A DNA stretch of 20,018 nt from Clostridium sp. CAG:389 (GCA_000438255.1 FR901938.1:1-20018), one strand, 5' to 3'. Numbered from the stretch's first letter, positions 7,303 to 12,755 are shown. Made by a program: numbers and translations. The notes: a model not told the origin generated them from the letters alone.

Positions 7303-8836
7303 ATTATTTATAGATAAAAGAGTACAAAAAATATGTAAAGAATTTGATGATGCTTTTGAACAGAAAAATTTGATTAGAATTAAAAAGAATTTTAAATCTG
7401 CATTAGGATTATTAAATTCAGAATTAGATGAAATATCAAAATGTAATTTATATTATTCAATAGGAACTGCTCATGGTGATTATATTCAAATTGGTATTAA
7501 TAGACTTTCTGATAAAGAAATTGAATATAATTTGGAGCAATCATTTTTCTATTTAAGAAAAGCTGTTGATTTGATTGAAGAAAATGATATTCCAAGGGAA
7601 ATATCATTAAAAGTATATACTAATTTAGGAAATTTGTTTGATGAAGTAAATAGAAGAAATGAGGGAATTGAGTGTTATAAGAAAGCTTTAGAGATATATC
7701 CTAATTTTGCTATGGCTAATGGAAATCTTGGTATGGCAATATTTTTATATTCTAGAATTATATATGATAATTCACATCAAGTTATATTAGATCATGAAGC
7801 ATATAAATATTTAAAAAAATCATTTCAAGATAAAAGGAATTTATTTGACTATGCAGAGAAAGATTTTAATAACTATTGTTCTCAAATAGAACGAGTATAT
7901 ACAAAAGAATTCTTAGACAATAGTTTGACTTTTGATGATTTTCCTATTTTAGATGAGGAAGAAAGAAAATATAGACAATGGTGTGCACAAAATAGTTTAT
8001 TCTTAAATCCTTTAAATGATATTTTAGATAATAATGTTGTGTGGAGAGATATAATGCATTTGCCTAATATGATTATGAATGTAAAAGATGAACAAAAAAT
8101 GCGATTTTTCGGACTAATGAATGAGATAAAACAGGAATATATTTCTTCAAGATATCTTTTTTATGAATCCATTCAACCCAGAGAAACAGAACATTTTTCC
8201 GATAGAGAAAATCATTTAGTAGATTCCTTTGACTTTGCAACATATTCTATTTATAATTATAAAATGAGAATGACTTTTAGGAGTTTATATTCAATATTAG
8301 ATAAGGTAGCATTTTTCTTAAATGAATATTTCGAGATTGGAATAAAAGAATATGATGTTAATTATAAAAGTATATGGTATATAGCAAAGAAAAAAGCAAA
8401 TGGTAAAATTATATATAAATACAATAATCCAATAAAGGAAAAGATAAATAATAACTGGGGATTGTATGGAATCTATTGGATATATAAAGACTTTATAGAA
8501 GGAAAGAAAACATCGCCAAACCCAAAAATAACAGAAATTAGTAAAATAAGAAACTCTTTAGAACATAAATATTTAAAAACAATACTTACTATAGGTGAAG
8601 TAAAAATTCTAAAAGAAAAGCAAAAAAGTTTTGATGATAAATTAGCTTATTATATTTCTACTGAAGAACTATATGATATTGTGCTATTTCTATTAAAAAA
8701 CATTCGCTCTTTAATTATAAATCTTATATGTTGTATTAATATTGAAGAGAGAAAAAAGTGCGAAGAAGCAAATAAAGAGCACAAATTTATTCCACCATTA
8801 AATACATATCCTATTGATGAAGGATTAAAATTTTAA
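7295..8836 (+). CDS. LA2681-type TPR-HEPN protein (cargo gene 5)
   Basis: A 513-residue protein with N-terminal TPR-like helical repeats (about 50-150; the unit YTNLGNLFDEVNRRNEGIEC is clearest) and a C-terminal HEPN domain. The HEPN signature R-x4-H is present as R419-NSLE-H424. The overall build matches the LA2681-like HEPN family. HEPN domains with this motif are metal-independent RNases found in toxins, CRISPR effectors and abortive-infection proteins. Translation starts at a TTG (7295), ten bases after GAAAGGA and overlapping the PIN gene, so the two are translationally coupled and probably work together. The TPR part may sense a partner or ligand. Nuclease activity is inferred, not shown. 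Confidence 0.8.
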   Translation: MDKLFIDKRVQKICKEFDDAFEQKNLIRIKKNFKSALGLLNSELDEISKCNLYYSIGTAHGDYIQIGINRLSDKEIEYNLEQSFFYLRKAVDLIEENDIPREISLKVYTNLGNLFDEVNRRNEGIECYKKALEIYPNFAMANGNLGMAIFLYSRIIYDNSHQVILDHEAYKYLKKSFQDKRNLFDYAEKDFNNYCSQIERVYTKEFLDNSLTFDDFPILDEEERKYRQWCAQNSLFLNPLNDILDNNVVWRDIMHLPNMIMNVKDEQKMRFFGLMNEIKQEYISSRYLFYESIQPRETEHFSDRENHLVDSFDFATYSIYNYKMRMTFRSLYSILDKVAFFLNEYFEIGIKEYDVNYKSIWYIAKKKANGKIIYKYNNPIKEKINNNWGLYGIYWIYKDFIEGKKTSPNPKITEISKIRNSLEHKYLKTILTIGEVKILKEKQKSFDDKLAYYISTEELYDIVLFLLKNIRSLIINLICCINIEERKKCEEANKEHKFIPPLNTYPIDEGLKF

Positions 8837-8858
8837 AAATATATTTAGGAGGTACTTT

Positions 8859-9449
8859 ATGAAATACATATATACTAAAAAAAATTTAGATTTAATTTCA
8901 TGGGAAAGGATAGACAGTTTTATAGATAAAATTTATAAAGATGTAAATAACTACTTAAAATCTAATAATCTATTAATTAAATATATAGCACCTATAATGC
9001 GTGGAGGTGGAGTTCCAGCAATAAAACTTTCCCATATGTTTAATGTTATAGATGTATTACCAATACAATTAAAACACAACCATGAAACTCATGGTATAGA
9101 TACTAAAATTGGATTAGATTACTTAAAAGATAATTCAATTAATGAAAATGAGAGTATCTTATTAGTAGAAGGAAATCATGTTACTGGAGAAACTGCTAAT
9201 ATTGCTGTTAAAATGATAAGAGAGAAATTCGGAAAAAATGTAAAGATTATTTATGTTTCCCTAACTAGAGATTATACATATAAGGATAGTGTAAAAAATA
9301 TATGTTTTACTACTTGGGCAATGACTACTAATGAGATGAAAGAACTATCTAAAGAAGAATGTAATAAATTAGGAATTAACTATAATTTAGTTTCTGTATA
9401 TCCATGGGAAAATATAGAAGAAGAATTAGATGAATTAAATAATAGCTAA
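8859..9449 (+). CDS. Phosphoribosyltransferase-like protein (cargo gene 6)
   Basis: The 196-residue protein has the type I PRTase layout: a flexible hood, IAPIMRGGGVPAIKLS (43-58) at the pyrophosphate loop, and a PRPP-binding segment LLVEGNHVTGETA (101-113). In usual PRTases two acidic residues precede the loop (DD or ED); here Glu104 is followed by Gly105-Asn106, so one acid is missing and activity or substrate may differ. PRTases transfer a ribose 5-phosphate to a base or other amine. A GGAGG site precedes ATG 8859, which lies 22 bases after the HEPN gene. A strong terminator follows, so it closes the operon. With the HAD phosphatase it could form or remodel a nucleotide; this is inference. 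Confidence 0.78.
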   Translation: MKYIYTKKNLDLISWERIDSFIDKIYKDVNNYLKSNNLLIKYIAPIMRGGGVPAIKLSHMFNVIDVLPIQLKHNHETHGIDTKIGLDYLKDNSINENESILLVEGNHVTGETANIAVKMIREKFGKNVKIIYVSLTRDYTYKDSVKNICFTTWAMTTNEMKELSKEECNKLGINYNLVSVYPWENIEEELDELNNS

Positions 9450-9455
9450 TGAGAT

Positions 9456-9491
9456 AAAGGAGAAAATCAATATCTTAGATTTTCTCCTTTT
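9456..9491 (+). terminator. Terminator of the cargo operon
   Basis: A perfect 13-bp stem (AAAGGAGAAAATC 9456-9468 with 9478-9490) is followed by TTTTA. It could also end the second small RNA on the opposite strand, although no U-tract is present there. Confidence 0.85.
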
Positions 9492-9532
9492 ACTAATGAC
9501 TAACATAGCATAAAAGCTATGGACACTAATGT
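9456..9532 (-). ncRNA. Putative small RNA 2 of a tandem pair
   Basis: On the minus strand a promoter (TTGCAT at 9568-9563, 18 bases, TATACT at 9544-9539) predicts a start near 9532. The RNA would begin ACATTAGTGTC followed by the CATAGC/GCTATG hairpin (9521-9504) and run to the 13-bp hairpin at 9490-9456. The 5' module is shared with small RNA 1. The 3' end is uncertain because the hairpin lacks a U-run on this strand. No open frame of note is present. Confidence 0.4.
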
Positions 9533-9538
9533 AATAAT

Positions 9539-9568
9539 AGTATATGAAAAATTTTAGATTATATGCAA
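9539..9568 (-). promoter_or_regulatory. Promoter of small RNA 2
   Basis: TTGCAT (9568-9563) and TATACT (9544-9539), 18 bases apart. It abuts the terminator U-tract of small RNA 1. Confidence 0.45.
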
Positions 9569-9596
9569 TAAAAAACGATAGCCTTTTGAGCTATCG
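9569..9596 (-). terminator. Terminator of small RNA 1 and of the PemK gene
   Basis: On the minus strand CGATAGC (9596-9590) pairs with GCTATCG (9582-9576) over a seven-base loop and runs into six Ts (9575-9570). This is a good intrinsic terminator for transcripts coming from pemK or from the small-RNA promoter. Confidence 0.8.
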
Positions 9597-9643
9597 GATT
9601 ATAATGATTACGTTCTTTTCAGAACGGACACTAATGTTTTATT
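9570..9643 (-). ncRNA. Putative small RNA 1 of a tandem pair
   Basis: A minus-strand promoter (TTGACT at 9679-9674, 18 bases, TATAAT at 9655-9650) predicts a start near 9643. The predicted RNA of about 75 nucleotides has an unpaired lead, the module ACATTAGTGTC (9637-9627), a CGTTCT/AGAACG hairpin (9626-9611), an unpaired linker and the intrinsic terminator at 9596-9570. It begins about 50 bases after the PemK stop. Promoter, body and terminator together support a real transcript, but nothing shows expression. Confidence 0.6.
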
Positions 9644-9649
9644 AATTTA

Positions 9650-9679
9650 ATTATAAACTATTCCATGGCAGAAAGTCAA
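9650..9679 (-). promoter_or_regulatory. Promoter of small RNA 1
   Basis: TTGACT (9679-9674) and a perfect TATAAT (9655-9650) with an 18-base spacer, only about 15 bases downstream of the PemK stop codon, with no coding region behind it except the small-RNA region. Confidence 0.6.
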
Positions 9680-9694
9680 GCAAAATTCAAAATT

Positions 9695-10180
9695 TTATTC
9701 ATCTTTTAGGGGTCTTAACCTATATAAACTTTCAAGTTGTGAGTTAATTTTATTCCAGTCGTTTTGTGAAATAGTGACTAATTGTCCCTTTTTTCTATAT
9801 GGATCTGTAATTCTTATTTTACTAACAACTTTTAATTGCTCAACTAAAACAGTAGAGTCGACTTCTTCTAAATCAATATGAAACCAAAAACCATCTTGTA
9901 ATCTTTTAGTTGTTAGTGGAAGAATAGTACAAATTGGAGAATTCTTAGAAGTTCTTAATATTAAGACAGGTCTTAATTTATTTTGCTCACTTCCAATATT
10001 TATTCCAAGATTACACCAGTAAATAAAATTATTATATATTGGAAATTTAGGAAGTTTTCCGTTATATCTTAAATTAGCTTTTTCTTTAGTCCATTCAGAA
10101 AACTGAATAGCATCAGAATTATCGATACTATTTAATAAATTTTCAGTTTCTTCGATATTATTGTGAATTTCATCATTCAT
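9695..10180 (-). CDS. PemK/MazF-family toxin-like protein, no antitoxin gene beside it
   Basis: The 161-residue protein contains the PemK/MazF barrel from about residue 50: IYWCNLGINIGSEQ (53-66) with RPVLIL (70-75), ILPLTT (86-91) and VLVEQLKVVSKIRI (111-124). Members are sequence-specific mRNA interferases. An acidic N-terminal extension of about 48 residues precedes the barrel and is unusual for a minimal 110-residue toxin. Normally a small antitoxin gene lies directly upstream; here only 125 bases and then mobC are found. It has its own promoter and a GAGGTGAG site before ATG 10180, and two putative small RNAs follow on the same strand. Family membership is clear; toxicity is unproven. 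Confidence 0.85.
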   Translation of the reverse strand: MNDEIHNNIEETENLLNSIDNSDAIQFSEWTKEKANLRYNGKLPKFPIYNNFIYWCNLGINIGSEQNKLRPVLILRTSKNSPICTILPLTTKRLQDGFWFHIDLEEVDSTVLVEQLKVVSKIRITDPYRKKGQLVTISQNDWNKINSQLESLYRLRPLKDE

Positions 10181-10200
10181 AATCTCACCTCACTTTCCAA

Positions 10201-10229
10201 AGTATAACATATTATAAACTATAAGTAAA
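10201..10229 (-). promoter_or_regulatory. Probable promoter of the PemK-like gene
   Basis: On the minus strand TTTACT (10229-10224), 17 bases, TATACT (10206-10201). Transcription from about 10194 would give a leader of only about 14 nucleotides that still includes the GAGGTGAG site. Confidence 0.45.
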
Positions 10230-10260
10230 CAAAGGTTTGTATATTTTATAAAATTATTTT

Positions 10261-10299
10261 ACAATCCTATACTTATCATATTTGAAAGTATAGGATTGT
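10261..10299 (-). terminator. Hairpin downstream of mobC
   Basis: ACAATCCTATACTT (10261-10274) pairs perfectly with 10286-10299, a 14-bp stem. It lies seven bases after the mobC stop and is taken as its terminator. T-rich sequence is better on the plus-strand side, so it could work in both directions. Confidence 0.55.
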
Positions 10300-10305
10300 T
10301 ATATT

Positions 10306-10629
10306 TTATTTTGTAATTATAACTTTTTCTCTTATATTATCACTCATAACATCTATTCTCTCGATTACTCTATTACAATATCTTGTATTTATAAAGTCAA
10401 ATCTATTTGCAGTTCTTGCAATTTCATTTAGAGTTTTTCCAACAGATTTTAGTTCATTTATTATTGGTAAAAGAATTGTATCAGAATGAGCATCTTTAGG
10501 CTGATAATTTGTAATAAGACTTCTAAGATAACTACTTCCTGATAAATTTGATTTTAAAACATTTTTTTTTAATCTTTTGTTTTCCTTTTCATTAAAATAA
10601 AAAATTTTTTTAATATCTCTTTCTCTCAA
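10306..10629 (-). CDS. mobC: Relaxosome accessory protein, MobC family
   Basis: The 107-residue protein has an N-terminal basic ribbon-helix-helix-like part (FYFNEKENKRLKKNV) with SSYLRSLI (32-39), followed by the family signature INELKSVGKTLNEIARTAN (57-75). MobC proteins bind oriT and help the relaxase open and nick it. It starts at a TTG (10629) with AGAGGTGA about seven bases upstream. An oriT-like hairpin block lies directly upstream. A relaxase gene usually follows mobC in the same operon, often overlapping it; here a hairpin and the PemK-like gene follow instead. The protein may therefore recruit a relaxase encoded elsewhere, or be a remnant of a lost mobilization operon. Confidence 0.85.
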   Translation of the reverse strand: MRERDIKKIFYFNEKENKRLKKNVLKSNLSGSSYLRSLITNYQPKDAHSDTILLPIINELKSVGKTLNEIARTANRFDFINTRYCNRVIERIDVMSDNIREKVIITK

Positions 10630-10658
10630 TTATATCACCTCTTTTCTTAATATAATTT

Positions 10659-10809
10659 AAAATGGGGATTGGGGTGTCCTCATTTATTTTGAATTTGTGC
10701 GGGAAAACAAATTCATTGCTTGCTGGGACAGCAAGTTGCATTTGCGGGATAACAAATGCAGTGCTTGCTAGGACAATATTTTTTGTTATTCTTTTAGAAT
10801 CCCCATTTT
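10659..10809. other. Candidate oriT: repeated hairpins bounded by a 12-bp inverted repeat
   Basis: Two tandem units about 45 bp apart (10693-10730 and 10740-10775) match at 32 of 36 aligned positions. Each has an inverted repeat with a CGGGA loop (GAATTTGT...ACAAATTC at 10691-10714; TGCATTTG...CAAATGCA at 10737-10760) followed by TGCTTGCT(G/A)GGACA. The first unit also forms CTTGCTG-GGA-CAGCAAG (10719-10735). TGTCCT at 10675-10680 is an inverted copy of the AGGACA end. A perfect 12-bp inverted repeat (AAAATGGGGATT 10659-10670, AATCCCCATTTT 10798-10809) encloses the block, with its outer arm inside the 3' end of the next gene. Its place directly upstream of mobC is where an oriT belongs. The nick site is not identified. 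Confidence 0.6.
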
Positions 10810-11112
10810 CTTAAAGTAAGAATATGCTTCTTTACCACCTAAAAAGAAAATAGAATATTCTTCAAGTTCATCAATTTTTAATCCTAATTGAATAATTTTT
10901 TGAAGCATTTTACATTCTTCTTTATTCAGTTCAAATACTTCATCGTCTTCAAAAATTAATTGCAAATTTGGAAATCTATCCATAATATCATGGTATTGTT
11001 TTTTTAGCTTTTTATAATCATCATTCTTGTTTTTCAACTCCATTCTTACACTATCAAATAATTCTTTTAGTTCAATAGAATTTATATCAAATAATCTTAT
11101 TTCTTCCATCAT
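10786..11112 (-). CDS. Hypothetical protein next to tnpV
   Basis: A 108-residue acidic, mainly helical protein that I do not recognise. Residues about 15-45 (long stretches of Lys, Glu and Asp) could form a coiled coil; there is no signal peptide or cysteine motif. Two ATGs in tandem (11112 and 11109) follow AGAGGT by five and eight bases; either could be used. It starts 14 bases after the tnpV stop and so forms an operon with it. Its last codons overlap one arm of the 12-bp inverted repeat around the oriT-like block. It is real by its ribosome binding site and spacing; function unknown. Confidence 0.65.
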   Translation of the reverse strand: MMEEIRLFDINSIELKELFDSVRMELKNKNDDYKKLKKQYHDIMDRFPNLQLIFEDDEVFELNKEECKMLQKIIQLGLKIDELEEYSIFFLGGKEAYSYFKKMGILKE

Positions 11113-11126
11113 TTTTTACCTCTTTT

Positions 11127-11480
11127 CTATACATAAATTAATTCTTTTAATATTATTTCTTCAGCAGAATGCTTAATATTATTTATAAGACCAACCCATT
11201 TTAATTGATCATTTACTTTTAATTCTTCTGTAATATTTTCTTTTTTAGCTAATTGCTTCATTAAAAATTCAAACCTATCATTAGCAGTTTTATCGATTTC
11301 TAATAAATGTTCTTTCAATTTATTGTTCATAACTAAAATAATATATTCTGATTTTTTCTGCTCTTTTAAAAATTTTAATCTCATTCTTCCAAATCTACCA
11401 ATTTCAAAATTTTTTAAATTTTGTGATAGTACTAAATTTGGAAAATAATAATCTCCTTGTTTTGTGTATTCAATTTTCAT
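11127..11480 (-). CDS. tnpV: TnpV-family transposon protein
   Basis: The 117-residue protein matches the TnpV family, named after a gene of the mobilizable transposon Tn4451. The family pattern is visible: EYTKQGDYYFPNL near the start, GRFGRMRLKFLKE in the middle, LLEIDKTANDRFEFLMKQLA with NITEELK, and the end AEEIILKELIYV. TnpV is not itself the recombinase and its biochemical role is unclear; it travels with clostridial IMEs. ATG 11480 has AAAGGA about 11 bases upstream, slightly distant. A probable promoter lies at 11645-11674, and the leader contains the right-hand 17-bp palindrome. It is the gene closest to attR. Confidence 0.82.
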   Translation of the reverse strand: MKIEYTKQGDYYFPNLVLSQNLKNFEIGRFGRMRLKFLKEQKKSEYIILVMNNKLKEHLLEIDKTANDRFEFLMKQLAKKENITEELKVNDQLKWVGLINNIKHSAEEIILKELIYV

Positions 11481-11508
11481 ACATAAATCATCCTTTCAAT
11501 TTTTATTC

Positions 11509-11528
11509 TCATGTTAAAGGAATTGGCT
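11509..11528. repeat. Inverted copy of the int-upstream motif
   Basis: TCATGTTAAAGGAATTGGCT corresponds to the reverse complement of 3327-3347 with a one-base length change and one substitution. It places the same protein-binding motif near both ends of the element. Confidence 0.6.
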
Positions 11529-11545
11529 TTTGATTTTAAAATTCG

Positions 11546-11562
11546 GTATACAATTTGTATAC
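11546..11562. repeat. 17-bp palindrome at the right end of the element
   Basis: Identical to 2020-2036 (GTATACAATTTGTATAC), here 155 bases inside attR and within the tnpV leader. Confidence 0.8.
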
Positions 11563-11644
11563 AAATCATCTTATTTTTGAAATTTTTCAGAAAATTAAAT
11601 ATCTTTGAATTTTTAAACAAAAAACGAATGAAAGTGCCGATTTT

Positions 11645-11674
11645 AATATAGTTGGGAGTATCTTTAACTATCAA
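11645..11674 (-). promoter_or_regulatory. Probable tnpV promoter
   Basis: On the minus strand TTGATA (11674-11669), 18 bases, TATATT (11650-11645). It would give a leader of about 160 nucleotides that crosses the palindrome. Confidence 0.4.
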
Positions 11675-11717
11675 TAAAAAGTAATAGTTAAAAGTATTTA
11701 TAAATGAACTTTAATCC

Positions 11718-11773
11718 CTTAAAATCCTGCGGTTGAATAAACCGTGCCGGTTCGATTCCGGCCATCTGCACCA
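11718..11773. repeat. attR, 56-bp direct repeat of tRNA-Leu 3' part
   Basis: An exact copy of 1901-1956. It lacks the tRNA 5' half, so it is not a functional tRNA gene and marks the right boundary of the element. Confidence 0.95.
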
Positions 11774-11777
11774 AAGC

Positions 11778-11800
11778 GAGTTTTCGTCGAACTCTTTATA
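11778..11800 (+). terminator. Possible original tRNA-Leu terminator
   Basis: GAGTTT (11778-11783) and GAACTC (11789-11794) form a six-pair stem with a weak TTTATA tail, just after attR. Before integration it would have followed the tRNA directly. Confidence 0.35.
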
Positions 11801-11874
11801 AGCATTGAAATATATATGTTAGTTCATTTTTCTTATAGTAAAAAATTAAAGGTGTTCTTGTTGAGTCAATATCT

Positions 11875-12087
11875 TTGTTAGAATGTCCATTTGAAATAAA
11901 TGTATTAAAGCCATTCAAATATTTATGGAACAAACTAATGAAATTTATAAAAAACAAGGTAAGACATTCTAAAAGTGAAACTTATAAAAAAGTATATGAA
12001 GAACTTAAAATAGATAATATTTTAAGACAAGAAGATATTGATTTTATAGATAATAAAAACACTAAAAAAAGAAATTATGAATTATAA
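11875..12087 (+). CDS. Doubtful small ORF or gene remnant
   Basis: Translation from TTG 11875 would give 70 residues ending in a basic, helical stretch, and the frame is open from 11842 without a good start. ATG 11938 gives 49 residues, but no ribosome binding site precedes either start. The last 15 codons are highly charged. It ends 17 bases before a well-formed gene, so it may be the tail of an older, truncated reading frame or simply an upstream part of the same transcript. I do not recognise the product. Confidence 0.3.
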   Translation: MLECPFEINVLKPFKYLWNKLMKFIKNKVRHSKSETYKKVYEELKIDNILRQEDIDFIDNKNTKKRNYEL

Positions 12088-12104
12088 AACGGAGGTAAAA
12101 AATT

Positions 12105-12425
12105 ATGATATTAAAATGTAATAATGAAAAAGTAGTGAATTTAGTAAAGTGTTTTGAAACATTAGACTTTGCAGATAAACTAAGATTAAGTATAGATATG
12201 CTTGAAAGCTATCATATAAAAGTAAAAAACAATAAAGTATTAGAAATTTTAAAGAAATTATTGTGTGCAGTTGATGAAAGTTATGATAAAACAAAATTCT
12301 TGAATCTTCTTAACTATAAACATTTACTTATGACTTCGGCACAAGCAATGGAACTAACTGAAAAGGAACAAAATGTTTTTGTATTTGAAGTGTTATATAA
12401 TATTTATAAAACATTCAAGTATTAG
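12105..12425 (+). CDS. Hypothetical protein, 106 residues
   Basis: The start is well supported: GGAGG is followed after nine bases by ATG 12105. The product is predicted to be helical, with no membrane segment, signal peptide or known motif; residues such as LVKCFETLDFADKLRLSIDM suggest a small all-alpha fold. It ends just before a hairpin shared with the convergent lipoprotein gene. Codon use resembles AT-rich accessory genes. It lies right after attR, in what may be a remnant of another acquisition at the same tRNA. The function is unknown to me. Confidence 0.65.
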   Translation: MILKCNNEKVVNLVKCFETLDFADKLRLSIDMLESYHIKVKNNKVLEILKKLLCAVDESYDKTKFLNLLNYKHLLMTSAQAMELTEKEQNVFVFEVLYNIYKTFKY

Positions 12426-12431
12426 AAAGAT

Positions 12432-12464
12432 AACGCAGACTCCAATAAAACAGGAGCCTGCGTT
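12432..12464. terminator. Bidirectional terminator between convergent genes
   Basis: AACGCAGaCTCC (12432-12443) and GGAGcCTGCGTT (12453-12464) form a 12-bp stem with one mismatch between the ends of two convergent genes. T-runs are weak on both sides. Confidence 0.6.
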
Positions 12465-12473
12465 TACGGTGCA

Positions 12474-12755
12474 TTATTCGGATATAGTCTTATATGTCAC
12501 AATATAAAACTCATCAGAGCCGTGAGACCATACACACATACTTGTAGATATGTCCACTATTTCGTATTTTGTTTCGTCGAAATTTTCGAGAAAACTTAAA
12601 TACTCTTGAGCATCTTCTGTTCGAAATAGTGAATAGGTACCTACCAATGTTTGCGTTGTTTCACTGTGAATAGTTTCATTCTCTGTTGAGCAACCAGATA
12701 ACAACACAGCCACAACTAACATGGAGCAGAACAATGCAATAATCCGTTTTTTCAT
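12474..12755 (-). CDS. Small lipoprotein A, paralogue of lipoprotein B
   Basis: The 93-residue product has a basic N terminus, a hydrophobic stretch and the lipobox LLSGC with Cys22 as the lipidated residue, so the mature protein of about 72 residues would be anchored outside the membrane. The mature part contains GTYSLFRTEDAQEYLSFLEN and KYEIVDI, closely matched by the divergent gene at 13033 (GSYLLFQTDDVDEYLNFLNR, KYEIVNI). The ATG follows AAGGAGG. A promoter lies at 12870-12842 and the leader can form competing hairpins. Base and codon use is less AT-biased than that of ychF or ligA, hinting at acquisition. I do not recognise a function; a sensor or immunity role would be guesswork. Confidence 0.8.
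   Translation of the reverse strand: MKKRIIALFCSMLVVAVLLSGCSTENETIHSETTQTLVGTYSLFRTEDAQEYLSFLENFDETKYEIVDISTSMCVWSHGSDEFYIVTYKTISE

Larger units (their letters stand above)
11481..11717. other. Non-coding right end of the element
   Basis: No convincing gene. This stretch holds the tnpV leader, the inverted motif copy at 11509-11528, the 17-bp palindrome at 11546-11562, the tnpV promoter and a 9-bp inverted repeat (TTTAACTAT 11663-11671, ATAGTTAAA 11684-11692) that overlaps the -35 box. Together these look like the attR recombination arm plus regulatory DNA. Confidence 0.6.
1901..11773. mobile_element. Integrative mobilizable element in tRNA-Leu
   Basis: The boundaries are the 56-bp direct repeat made of the 3' part of tRNA-Leu. 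Inside are a tyrosine integrase next to the left repeat, an excisionase-like gene, a six-gene cargo operon, a PemK-like toxin, mobC, an oriT-like hairpin block and tnpV. From repeat start to repeat start it measures 9817 bp. It lacks a relaxase, coupling protein, conjugation genes, replication initiator and phage structural genes. This fits an IME or a decayed relative that would depend on another element's relaxase and conjugation pore. Excision would leave one tRNA copy followed directly by the sequence now starting at 11774. Confidence 0.93.

Noticed and set aside
9497..9640. CRISPR array or regular ToxI-type repeat array
   Set aside because: There are only two exact copies of the 12-base motif, about 105 bp apart and with different hairpins; spacing and spacers do not fit an array.
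11477..11674. Minus-strand frame of 65 codons before tnpV
   Set aside because: It spans the palindrome and promoter DNA at the right end of the element, has low-complexity Lys/Phe/Asn content and no good start site.
11718..11773. Second tRNA-Leu gene
   Set aside because: Only the 3' 56 bases are present; the acceptor 5' strand and D arm are missing, so it is the att repeat.
1901..11773. Prophage
   Set aside because: No capsid, tail, terminase, lysis or phage replication gene is present; mobC and tnpV point to an IME.
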